A stretch of 64,000 nucleotides of DNA from Chryseobacterium culicis (lineage in GTDB: Bacteria; Bacteroidota; Bacteroidia; Flavobacteriales; Weeksellaceae), in contig NZ_PCPP01000002.1 in NCBI RefSeq assembly GCF_002979755.1, positions 248,001 through 312,000 on the forward strand, written 5' to 3'. The first letter of the stretch is position 1. Each line of letters opens with the position of its first letter. The notes under the pieces are model-generated. The model had not been told where the DNA came from. It did no database searches and was given only the letters and a program-made list of their open reading frames with translations. Below, one piece after another: positions 36,361 through 44,331 of the stretch. Made by a program: the position numbers and the translations under genes.

Positions 36361-36621
36361 TTATTGTTGTTTATGACAATCTATTTCTTTCAATCCCACA
36401 TACTCCCAGAAACCTCCAACCTTTCTATAAAACTGGATATCTTTACCAAAATAAGCCTTACCTACCTCTGAGTCATAATCATACTCATATACACCAAATT
36501 TAACCCAGCATAATGAGAGCTCTCCACACTGTTTATTAGTTTCAAACGGATAAAAGTACAATCCTACAAAAAATAAAACAGTACAAAGAAGTAATAACAT
36601 TCTTAAAAATATCTTTTTCAT
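36361..36621 (-). CDS. Small membrane-anchored protein, candidate immunity protein
   Basis: 86 aa. One N-terminal hydrophobic helix (FLRMLLLLCTVLFFVGLYFY) would leave the ~60-residue polar part in the periplasm (ELSLCWVKFGVYEYDYDSEVG). Its place directly after the deacetylase gene (2-bp gap) matches where immunity genes sit in VgrG cassettes. A periplasmic inhibitor would protect against an enzyme that acts on cell-wall sugar. No family is recognised; the role is inferred from position and topology. Confidence 0.55.
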   Translation of the reverse strand: MKKIFLRMLLLLCTVLFFVGLYFYPFETNKQCGELSLCWVKFGVYEYDYDSEVGKAYFGKDIQFYRKVGGFWEYVGLKEIDCHKQQ

Positions 36622-36623
36622 AG

Positions 36624-37637
36624 TTAGTATTTATCTAATGTTTTAAAATCTGCTTTTCGTTTTTGAAAATAATCAATGAGTTGCCCCAATTTGTTTACTT
36701 CATCTTTGTTTTTCAAATCTACAACTCCATTAACTAATTTTCCATTTCTGAATGCTCTTTCGTGCATTAACAAAATAACTTTCCCATTTTTCTTTCCAAC
36801 AGCATCCCATAATCCCCCATAATAGGACATATCTAATAGTTCATCACGAACAGTCTCCCAAGATTCTGAAACCCTATCAAATCCAATATATTGTTTCGAG
36901 TACATATCATAGTAGGGATGAATATGATCATCGTTTCCAAAATCCATAGTTTTATTATTAACTTTTTCCTGAACCTTTGCAACAGAAGCATTTTTAAAAT
37001 CCCAACTCTTTATATTCCATTCACAGTCCCAGCCATACACTTGATAACCTCTTTTTTCAAATAATTCTTTAGCCTCATCTTTTGTATCCTTACTATTATC
37101 GGAATCAATATCTACAAATTCTTTAGTGTGCCAAGTATTTCTTCCTGGAAATCTAGCCAGAGGGATTGTCTGGTTTTTAGATAAAGGAACATTCCTATTC
37201 TTTATAACTCCTTTTCCATAAATTTCATCTAAGTAATACAAAATTTGCTCTTTACATTTTGTAAAATCAGTAAACACACTTCTTTTATCTTCTGGCTTAC
37301 TTCCATCTCCTTTATATTTAATCCCTTCCTTATAGGCATTTTTATAAAAATCATTTACATGTGAATAGCTATGATTACCTATAACATGATTCTCATATAT
37401 ATCTTTTAATATATCTAAAGCTTTTTTTCTATCCTTACTCTTCTCAATAAAATAATATAAATGTATCCCTGTTAAGAAAAATGTTCCTTTGATTCCTTTT
37501 TCCTTTAGTAATTGTAAAACCTCTTCTGTTCCTGCCTGTATTCCATCATCAAAGGTTAAATAGATTTCTCTCTGGACAATCTTAACAGGTTTAGTGTCTT
37601 TCAATTCACGTATAGCCAATATTTTAGTATCTCCCAT
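36624..37637 (-). CDS. NodB-type polysaccharide deacetylase, candidate T6SS effector
   Basis: 337 aa with no signal peptide. The NodB motifs are clear: motif 1 YLTFDDG (Asp30, Asp31) and motif 2 GNHSYSH (His89, His93) for metal binding, then an ARFPGRNTW segment like motif 3 and VILLMHE like motif 5. Such enzymes remove acetyl groups from chitin, xylan or peptidoglycan. Lack of an export signal and the position 10 bp after vgrG suggest loading on the T6SS spike and attack on the wall of rival bacteria. A housekeeping sugar deacetylase is unlikely in this setting. Confidence 0.78.
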   Translation of the reverse strand: MGDTKILAIRELKDTKPVKIVQREIYLTFDDGIQAGTEEVLQLLKEKGIKGTFFLTGIHLYYFIEKSKDRKKALDILKDIYENHVIGNHSYSHVNDFYKNAYKEGIKYKGDGSKPEDKRSVFTDFTKCKEQILYYLDEIYGKGVIKNRNVPLSKNQTIPLARFPGRNTWHTKEFVDIDSDNSKDTKDEAKELFEKRGYQVYGWDCEWNIKSWDFKNASVAKVQEKVNNKTMDFGNDDHIHPYYDMYSKQYIGFDRVSESWETVRDELLDMSYYGGLWDAVGKKNGKVILLMHERAFRNGKLVNGVVDLKNKDEVNKLGQLIDYFQKRKADFKTLDKY

Positions 37638-37647
37638 TACTTTAGAA

Positions 37648-39858
37648 TTAAGCTTGTTGTTTTTCTACTTTTACACTTCTCTTTAGCTCTGCAAAGCCAT
37701 CTTTTTTAACGTTACCCGTAAGAGTTATTTCTTTTTCCCCGTTATTTATGTCTTTATCATCAACTTCATATACAGTTAGTGTAATTGATTCTCCTTCTTC
37801 ATAGTTTCTGGTATAAACCAATAAACTTATTTCTTCATCATAAGATGCCATTGTAATTTCTTTATTCATATCTGCATCCATCCATTGAGCACTTACAATT
37901 TGTTTCTCTTTAGTATAATCAAACTCCCCATTTTGAGGAAGCTTGTTCATTTGAGGGGCTTTATACTCAATCTTATCTTTAGCAGTCAATAATGAGTTAG
38001 CCCCATACACATGCATTCTGTCTTTTGCTCCGAACTCTGTCTGTCCATCTGTATAACCTATGAATTTTTCTTTGCCATACAGGTCTAGGTGGGCTCTTGC
38101 TGAAATTTCAGTATTAGTTCCAGCATTGATAATGGTTTTCTTACCACTATCCTGGCTTATCTCTTGCTTGGCAATAATCTTAATATTTTCACCAACATTG
38201 GTATCCATATTCTTTCCTGCTTTGGTTTCAATATTCTCCTCAATATCAAACTTCAGGTTCTTTGATTTTATGGTTATGGTTTCAGGAGCAGTAATGTTGA
38301 TATTGCTTCCCTTTGTATCAAATCTCAATTCGTTACCACTTTTATCAGTCAATAAGATACTTTCATCCTCTGTAAACACTAATCTGTGCCCACTTCTGGT
38401 CTGTAATGATTTTACTCGGTTATCCATTCCCCCTCCTAAACCAACACCACCATGAAACATTCCACCCATTGCAAAAGGGAAATCTGGATTATGATATTCA
38501 AAGTTAACCATTACTTGGTCTCCTATTTCTGGAACAGCCACAAAGCCTCTATTCTGGCTTACTGCATCTGTGCCACCAGCATCAGGGCTCATCATTCGGA
38601 TAAAATGAGTAGTATCGTTCAACTGCCAGTCAAACTGCACTTGTATTCTACCTTGATTTAAGGGGTCAATATTGGAGATAACCGTTGCCACTTGTGGCTC
38701 TGCTTTAGGCATTATAAAAGCTGGTTTAGGCATAAAACCTGTTCCCTCAGCTATAGCTTCAAAACTTCCAGTATAATAGCCTCTTGCATCCACTTCATGG
38801 CTTATCTCTGTCATCATTAATGTAGTGAAGTGGGAAGTTTGGTTACTATCTTGATTTCTCATGTCTATATCTGCTACACAACCTACAAACAGAAAAGGAA
38901 CGGTTGTGTTTCCAGAAACAGTAAAAACTTCTACAGCCTTACTCCCTCTTGCACTCTTTTGAGAATCATCTACATCCAGAAACATATTAGCATTAATGGG
39001 GGTAGGAGTAAGAGACCTTGTTTTGAAAATATTATCATTCAATTCATAGGCTTTGGCTGATAAATTTCCTAAATGTTTAATGTTATTATTAGAGCCTAGC
39101 ATTTTTGCATGGTTACTACTATTATAGCCAAAGTATTCAGGTTTAGTGTGTACTGCTTTTAATTCTACCTGTACATCTGTAACATTGCTTCCGTAAACAA
39201 GCTGTATTGGCTTTTCAGATGGAGGAAGCTTCCCAAAATGTAGAATATACCCATCGTAATAAAACTGTTCTCCATAAGCTTCTGCAAGTCTTGCAAGATA
39301 GTTGTAATGAGTTTCACAATATTGAGAGCTATAGTTAATGTAGCCTTTATTCTGGGTTTCTATTCTGAAATCAAACTTACTTGTTCCCAGTGCTTCCTTA
39401 ATAATTCTATCTGCAATGATAGCCGTGTTTACAGATTGATTTCCTCCGAAACTCTGAGTATGTGGGGCTGAATCCATCAAAATTGTTGGACTGTATCCTT
39501 TAAGCACAATATTACCTAGGCTCATTTGTTCCTGGCTAAAAGCAATCTTCGTAATAACACCTACAAACGTTCTTTCAGGACTTTCGTTTTCAGTATCTTT
39601 ATATTTGAAAGTTACTGTAATTCGTTTTCCTAAAAATTGTTGGGCTTCTTCAAGATTGTAGTTCTGTACTTCACCTAATGAATCATGAGCTAAAGTCAGT
39701 TCAAAATTATGGTGTGCTCTGACACTTTGTTGTAAACGAAAGTGTTTAAAATGACTGATAGATTTCCCTTCCACCACAATATCAAGCTTAACCACACGGT
39801 TAATTCCTGATATATGGTTCTCTGAAATCTTTTCAGAATTGGAAATATTCTTTCTCAT
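37648..39858 (-). CDS. vgrG: VgrG, type VI secretion spike protein
   Basis: 736 aa from the ATG at 39858 (MRKNISNSEKISENHISGI). The longer frame to 39993 adds a hydrophobic stretch foreign to the family and would lie before a -7 box at 39888, so I reject it. The gp27-like part (about 20-400), the gp5/OB-fold (VISNIDPLNQGRIQVQFDW, GDQVMVNFEYHNPDFPFAMGG) and the β-helix spike (KNLKFDIEENIETKAGKN, many short repeats) are all visible. It forms the trimeric puncturing tip of a Bacteroidota T6SS. The rest of the secretion machine is not in the window. Confidence 0.92.
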   Translation of the reverse strand: MRKNISNSEKISENHISGINRVVKLDIVVEGKSISHFKHFRLQQSVRAHHNFELTLAHDSLGEVQNYNLEEAQQFLGKRITVTFKYKDTENESPERTFVGVITKIAFSQEQMSLGNIVLKGYSPTILMDSAPHTQSFGGNQSVNTAIIADRIIKEALGTSKFDFRIETQNKGYINYSSQYCETHYNYLARLAEAYGEQFYYDGYILHFGKLPPSEKPIQLVYGSNVTDVQVELKAVHTKPEYFGYNSSNHAKMLGSNNNIKHLGNLSAKAYELNDNIFKTRSLTPTPINANMFLDVDDSQKSARGSKAVEVFTVSGNTTVPFLFVGCVADIDMRNQDSNQTSHFTTLMMTEISHEVDARGYYTGSFEAIAEGTGFMPKPAFIMPKAEPQVATVISNIDPLNQGRIQVQFDWQLNDTTHFIRMMSPDAGGTDAVSQNRGFVAVPEIGDQVMVNFEYHNPDFPFAMGGMFHGGVGLGGGMDNRVKSLQTRSGHRLVFTEDESILLTDKSGNELRFDTKGSNINITAPETITIKSKNLKFDIEENIETKAGKNMDTNVGENIKIIAKQEISQDSGKKTIINAGTNTEISARAHLDLYGKEKFIGYTDGQTEFGAKDRMHVYGANSLLTAKDKIEYKAPQMNKLPQNGEFDYTKEKQIVSAQWMDADMNKEITMASYDEEISLLVYTRNYEEGESITLTVYEVDDKDINNGEKEITLTGNVKKDGFAELKRSVKVEKQQA

Positions 39859-39887
39859 TAATACTGTGGTATTTGTGTTTATATCAC

Positions 39888-39895
39888 CAAATATA
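39888..39895 (-). promoter_or_regulatory. -7 box of the vgrG cassette
   Basis: Minus-strand TATATTTG lies 29 bp before the chosen vgrG ATG and matches TAnnTTTG. The -33 part is less clear (TTTG at a long ~24-base spacing). Confidence 0.45.
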
Positions 39896-40021
39896 GATAA
39901 ATAGATAATACCACATATACAAATTTGAAAAAACTTTAAAAAGTGTAGTAAAGCTACGATTGATGAGAATGCTAGAGTTTTGTGGCATCCCAAACAATAT
40001 TAAGATAATATAGCTTGAGGC

Positions 40022-40177
40022 TTATTCATCGGGTTCATTGTATGTATTTGGAAAGGTTGACTTCAGGATCCGTTGTTTATTCTTTTTTTTAATTTTTATT
40101 GCTTTAATTTCAAGTCTAAGAAATTGTTTTAAAATAAATTCTAAATTCTCTTCTTTAACTGTTAGAATAACCTTCAT
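40022..40177 (-). CDS. Very small hypothetical protein
   Basis: 51 aa from ATG at 40177: it starts MKVILTVKEENLEFILKQFL and ends FPNTYNEPDE. The frame has coding character (an amphipathic strand-helix start, a Lys-rich middle and a Pro/Asp tail), and it resembles small accessory proteins of Bacteroidota mobile DNA. It lies in the gap between vgrG and the superinfection-immunity gene, on the same strand as both. No function is recognised. Confidence 0.4.
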   Translation of the reverse strand: MKVILTVKEENLEFILKQFLRLEIKAIKIKKKNKQRILKSTFPNTYNEPDE

Positions 40178-40200
40178 TACTTTCAGATAATTTACTTTTA

Positions 40201-40560
40201 TTAATGATTTAATATTTTTTGTTTTTCAGCTTCAAACTCCTCTTCATTAATAGCACCTGAAGCACGCAAATTATTTAATTTATCTAAATGGTCATATTTG
40301 TCTGAAGATATCATATTCCCAGAATTATTTTTTATATAAATTGTATTTCTACTTGAAAAAGCCTTTGCAAATGCTAGCCACCATCCATATACTGTCCATC
40401 CAAAAAAGAGATTGATTAGCAATACACTGAAAAATTTAAATCTTATTATAGGTGATCTAAATAAAGCGACTATAGTGGGTATAAAATAAATAAAAACAAT
40501 TATTTTGAATAACGGAAATCCTCCGTTGTTATGACTTGTAGTAGCAAGTATTGTTAGCAT
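40201..40560 (-). CDS. Superinfection-immunity membrane protein with SHOCT tail
   Basis: 119 aa. Two membrane helices with the pattern IYFIPTIVALFRS...INLFFGWTVYGWWLAFAKAF match the superinfection immunity (T4 Imm-like) family, which blocks DNA entry by later phages. The C-terminus is a SHOCT domain (LDKLNNLRASGAINEEEFEAEKQKIL), a short motif joined to many membrane proteins. A phage-exclusion role is plausible in this defence-rich cargo, but this family is also common on ordinary chromosomes. Confidence 0.75.
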   Translation of the reverse strand: MLTILATTSHNNGGFPLFKIIVFIYFIPTIVALFRSPIIRFKFFSVLLINLFFGWTVYGWWLAFAKAFSSRNTIYIKNNSGNMISSDKYDHLDKLNNLRASGAINEEEFEAEKQKILNH

Positions 40561-40740
40561 ATTTATAATTTATTTTTATTATTATTCATTTCTTTTTTGT
40601 TTAAGAGAATACTGTAATTCTTTAAAAAATACGTTCAAATATAAAACATTTAAACAAAAAGCCACTAATTAGATACATCTTTTTAGTGGTAACATAAACA
40701 AGGCTTATTTCCAAGCTTTGTATTCTCTAATAGAGATTAC

Positions 40741-40980
40741 ATGGAGGAAAAAGAATTTTTAAAGGATGAAGTCTTAAAGAAGCTTGGTAAGAGGATAAAA
40801 GAGATTAGGATAGCTAAAGGGTATTCAAGCTATGAATATTTTGCCTATGAGCATAATATATCCAGGGCTCAATATGGCAGATATGAAAAAGGTGAAGATT
40901 TACGATTTAGTACCTTAGCAAAAGTTATTAATGCTTTTGGTATGACTATGAATGAATTTTTTGCAGATGGGTTTGAATAG
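40741..40980 (+). CDS. XRE-family helix-turn-helix regulator
   Basis: 79 aa. A Cro/CI-type helix-turn-helix fills most of it (LGKRIKEIRIAKGYSSYEYF, ISRAQYGRYEKGEDLRFSTLAKVINAFG). It probably represses its own promoter or the divergent genes to its left, the immunity protein and the vgrG cassette. The next + strand gene starts 43 bp downstream and may be in the same operon. The target cannot be read. Confidence 0.85.
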   Translation: MEEKEFLKDEVLKKLGKRIKEIRIAKGYSSYEYFAYEHNISRAQYGRYEKGEDLRFSTLAKVINAFGMTMNEFFADGFE

Positions 40981-41023
40981 TAGGTGACATAATTTATAAA
41001 TTAGCATTAAGTTACTATTTATT

Positions 41024-41386
41024 ATGAGTACAGCTACCAATCTAATCATGCAGGATATTTTAACTCTTATTAGTAGAAAAACGCAAGATGTCGATTACGT
41101 GAATAGTTGTCAAACGATTCTTATACCTATTACAATAAACCTTGATGAACTTATTTTTTATCCAGATCAGCAATTAGTAAAAGATGCTTTTGCTTGCTTA
41201 GCTTCATTAAATATGCAGTGGATACCATTTAAAGATAGTAAAGATGGTTCCAAAAAAGTTCTGCTTAGCGTGATGAATTTCATGAATATTATTGAAGATA
41301 AGGTAGTATTTAAGGTTCCTTGCTTCTTTTTATCTGAATTTGCAAAAGTAGATTTTAGCCTTGAACGTTATAATTGCAAAAGGTAA
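41024..41386 (+). CDS. Unknown 120-aa protein after the XRE regulator
   Basis: Soluble protein of mixed character with strands and helices (QTILIPITINLDELIFYPDQ, KVVFKVPCFFLSEFAKV). Its style recalls the small replication or transfer-related proteins found on Bacteroidota plasmids, but no family can be named. It lies directly after the XRE gene and before a relic of an integrase, so it may be left over from an earlier element. The gap 41387-41628 shows no gene. Confidence 0.5.
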   Translation: MSTATNLIMQDILTLISRKTQDVDYVNSCQTILIPITINLDELIFYPDQQLVKDAFACLASLNMQWIPFKDSKDGSKKVLLSVMNFMNIIEDKVVFKVPCFFLSEFAKVDFSLERYNCKR

Positions 41387-41628
41387 CATGAATGTTAATT
41401 TGCTTTATTTATTCTTAACAAATATTATTGAAGAGTATGCTTAAAATGAAAAAATTGTTCAGATTGTAGAAATCCTGCTGTTAAGCTGTTCAGATTTTAT
41501 TTATCCTATTCTTTCGTTGCAAAAATAAGTACATTTTCTTTAAATAACAATTTTTAAGTATGATTATAGATCTGAATCATACAGTTCTATATTTTCACAG
41601 ATTTGAATTTGCCTGGTAAATTCAAATT

Positions 41629-41757
41629 TTCAATTTCAAAATAGCAAATTTAAAATTAAGAAAAGAGAAAATTAATGCAAACGGATTAATACCTGTCCAT
41701 TTTGTTGTTAGGTATAATAGAGAAAGAATAAGAAATATTGTAGGGATTTCTGTATAG
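41629..41757 (+). pseudogene. Fragment resembling a tyrosine recombinase N-terminus
   Basis: A 42-codon frame without an ATG reads LKLRKEKINANGLIPVHF then VVRYNRERIRNIVGISV and stops. This matches the arm-binding start of Bacteroidota integrases (pattern LRKDK-NKNG-APIY-RIT---R---STGI). No catalytic domain follows. It is probably the remains of an older insertion inside the cargo. Confidence 0.45.
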
Positions 41758-41776
41758 TAAAAATATTAGAGAGTCT

Positions 41777-43444
41777 CTAGTGAAGATTCTCAAACAGGCT
41801 TTTCAGTTTGCTTAAAATATTAAAGTAACACAAATCAGATATCTTTTCTTCTTCCTTATTTCCATCCTTATTTACTATTGTTTTAACAATGCGTGTTCCT
41901 CCTCGATTGTAATTTGTAGGTTTAGAAATTATAAACCCATTAGACTCTTTATTCATTTTTACTTTCTTCCAGTTGTAATCATTATCTTTAATCAAATTTA
42001 TTAGATTATCAATGTCTGTTGCCGAAACATCTTTTAATCCAGCTTGATACACTAACTGTAGACGTTGATGAAAATCATCGTCTATCAAAAAAGCATATTT
42101 TCCATTAAATAAAACTTTAAAGACTACAATTTCTTTATTATTAGTGATATGCTCACTAATAGTAAAATGACCCTTTAATTTTCCCACTATAGAATAAATG
42201 ATGTGGAAAATTTCACTTTTATTCTGCGTATTAGATGGTTTTTTTCCACCGCTAATTCCTCCAGACTTTGAACGTGGATCTGGTTGTTTGGAATCAAAAG
42301 ATCCATAAGGAGTCGAAGGTGGGAAAATTGGTTTCCCTCCAGAATTGGATTTACTAACTTTAGACTCAATGGAAAGCTTGACGATCTCACTTAAAATATC
42401 AATTCCAGATTCAATAAAATTTTCGGCTAATTGAGGGTTAACACCATCTTTTGTAATGGTTGATTTCTTATTTTTATTGGTACCTTTTGATCTTTTCCCT
42501 GAAGAACCAGCTGGATAGCCAGACTCGGCAGAAGATATGTTGTAAGAATCGATAAACCTGATATAATCAGTGTCATAAAGATCATCAAAGTTCTTTTCTG
42601 GTTTTACCTTAATAATTTCATTCGCCAAAAAAAAGGTCTTTTCAGGGGTATTGATATAGTTCCCGGTTATAGTTAGATGCAATTTTTCACGTATAGGAAT
42701 TAAAAAATTATAATTGTTATTTGCAGAGTTATTTAATACTTTATGATATAGGTTACTTTGCATTTTTAGCAGGTTGTTCCACAGGTAGTTGTCCTTTGAA
42801 AATAAAAAGAATGCCAATGATTTAGCCATTGATTTTATATTCTCAGTTCCATGTTTTTTTAGTGATATTTCCCCAATAACAAGATCATTTTCTTTTTTTG
42901 TTTCCCAATTAACAATTTCTTTTAACTCATTAAGATCTGCCCTAAATAAATTTTGAATGATCAGAGAATTTACCAGATAAAATGCTTGGGCAATAACAAC
43001 AGATGGAATAATAATTGTTATAGGAGATCCATCTTTATATTCCTTTTCTATCTGGTAATATCTTGTACCTAAGGAGCCTGCTGAAAAAATAGGGTTCTGA
43101 TCATCTTCTACTTTTTGGAAACGCATATTTTCATAACTATCCACCCAAACTCTCTGTTGATATTTTTTTTTGATTTTTATCCTTTTTATCCTTTTTTTAT
43201 TGCCATCGAGTTTGATATCGAATTTATCCCCAATTTTTAAATCAATTAATGTCTCAATATTAAGTTCATCATCATGGTAGGATTGTATTTTTTCAACCAT
43301 AAAGTTATTCTCACGCTCATATATAATATGGGCAAATTCTATTTTTGTGTATATTTCATCATTGGTATTTTTAAACCAATAAGGAAAGTTGGTAATTTTA
43401 TAAAACCCCTTGGTAATGGGAGGAAGGCTGAAGTCGAAATCCAT
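41777..43444 (-). CDS. tnsE: TnsE-like transposition protein
   Basis: 555 aa, close to Tn7 TnsE (538 aa). The stretch IIIPSVVIAQAFYLVNSLII matches Tn7 IPQLELARSLFLINSYF in spacing; the next region (MAKSLAFFLFSKDNY) matches the LVWLFSDQD part; a Gly/Lys/Ser-rich linker (about 310-410) separates a C-terminal DNA-binding part. In Tn7, TnsE directs insertion into replicating DNA, chiefly conjugative plasmids. It ends the tns gene run (23 bp after the 159-aa gene). The match was made by eye from remembered Tn7 sequence, so confidence is good but not complete. Confidence 0.75.
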   Translation of the reverse strand: MDFDFSLPPITKGFYKITNFPYWFKNTNDEIYTKIEFAHIIYERENNFMVEKIQSYHDDELNIETLIDLKIGDKFDIKLDGNKKRIKRIKIKKKYQQRVWVDSYENMRFQKVEDDQNPIFSAGSLGTRYYQIEKEYKDGSPITIIIPSVVIAQAFYLVNSLIIQNLFRADLNELKEIVNWETKKENDLVIGEISLKKHGTENIKSMAKSLAFFLFSKDNYLWNNLLKMQSNLYHKVLNNSANNNYNFLIPIREKLHLTITGNYINTPEKTFFLANEIIKVKPEKNFDDLYDTDYIRFIDSYNISSAESGYPAGSSGKRSKGTNKNKKSTITKDGVNPQLAENFIESGIDILSEIVKLSIESKVSKSNSGGKPIFPPSTPYGSFDSKQPDPRSKSGGISGGKKPSNTQNKSEIFHIIYSIVGKLKGHFTISEHITNNKEIVVFKVLFNGKYAFLIDDDFHQRLQLVYQAGLKDVSATDIDNLINLIKDNDYNWKKVKMNKESNGFIISKPTNYNRGGTRIVKTIVNKDGNKEEEKISDLCYFNILSKLKSLFENLH

Positions 43445-43467
43445 AACTATTAATATATTTTGTGTGG

Positions 43468-43947
43468 TTAAGCTAAACTACATTGGCGTTTATATTCCTG
43501 AATGACATCTCTGTATTTTGGATGATTAATATATGCTTTTTGAGGAATCATATTATGGTCTAGCCAATACGCCTGACCCCAAAGTGATTTATTCGTTTTC
43601 GGGATTCGATATTCATAAATCCTTTTTTCTTTTTCAAGTTTTTCCAGACAGAAATTTATCTTTTTTTGACAGAATTTTTCTTCATATATAGTGTTTGATA
43701 GGTAACATACAATCTCATTTTCAGATAGAAATTTATTCTTAAATTTCAGTAAATCTAATATCTGTTTTTCTGTTGAAATTTCAGTAAATGTTAGTACGGG
43801 ATTAGGTTTTGTAGTGGTTTGATAATTAGAGTGTAAGCTGTTTTTGTTTGTTTGTTTTTTTAATGTGCATCCGAATGGATTTTTCAACTTAAACAAGCTG
43901 CATTTTTTTTGTAAAATTTCTTGTAATTTCAGCATCATATATTTCAT
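43468..43947 (-). CDS. Unknown 159-aa protein in the tns operon
   Basis: Soluble, with a Lys/Asn-rich first third and a helical rest (FTEISTEKQILDLLKFKNKFLS, then ICFCLEKLEKEKRIYEYRIP-like winged-helix style, then LWGQAYWLDHNMIPQKAYI). It may be a DNA-binding accessory or a small target selector. It lies between tniQ and tnsE, where Tn7 has no gene of this kind. The start is uncertain: another frame upstream (about 43960-44110) is open and protein-like, so the original gene may have been longer and now be frameshifted. Confidence 0.5.
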   Translation of the reverse strand: MKYMMLKLQEILQKKCSLFKLKNPFGCTLKKQTNKNSLHSNYQTTTKPNPVLTFTEISTEKQILDLLKFKNKFLSENEIVCYLSNTIYEEKFCQKKINFCLEKLEKEKRIYEYRIPKTNKSLWGQAYWLDHNMIPQKAYINHPKYRDVIQEYKRQCSLA

Positions 43948-44331
43948 TATTAATTAATAAATTTTTATATTTGCTATAGAAAATAAGGGGTCGGATAAAA
44001 GAATTTCCTTTACCATTATTTTTATAACACATAAGTCCGTTATTAGGTAGGTTCCAATTACTGTTAACGGATTTTTTATTTCTCTTTTTTAATAGATTCT
44101 TTTTTTAAGTCATAAACACAAATATAAATATTTTCTTTCAAATTGCAAATTTCACGTTTAACTGTGTAAATACTTAGTATGTACAGTTTGTTTGTGTAAT
44201 TTTTATGTGATATTCGTAATATTCATAATATTTATTGCGAATATTATGTTTTTTAGATTGGGATATTTTGAATGTATATTCAGCTATATAATATCAAGAT
44301 ATTCGTCTATATAAAATCGGGTTTGTTATAA
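43948..44331. other. Gap between tniQ and the 159-aa gene
   Basis: 384 very AT-rich bases. A minus-strand frame at about 43910-44110 is open for more than 60 codons and contains a plausible stretch (CYKNNGKGNSFIRPL), but has no good start. Chance is not excluded at this base composition. Nothing else is seen. Confidence 0.35.

Noticed and set aside
39859..39993. N-terminal extension of VgrG with a hydrophobic stretch
   Set aside because: The family begins near MRKNIS; the extension has no match to VgrG proteins and a -7 box lies inside it at 39888-39895.
43910..44110. Possible extra minus-strand gene upstream of the 159-aa gene
   Set aside because: The open frame lacks a good start and such lengths occur by chance in sequence this AT-rich; kept only as a note.
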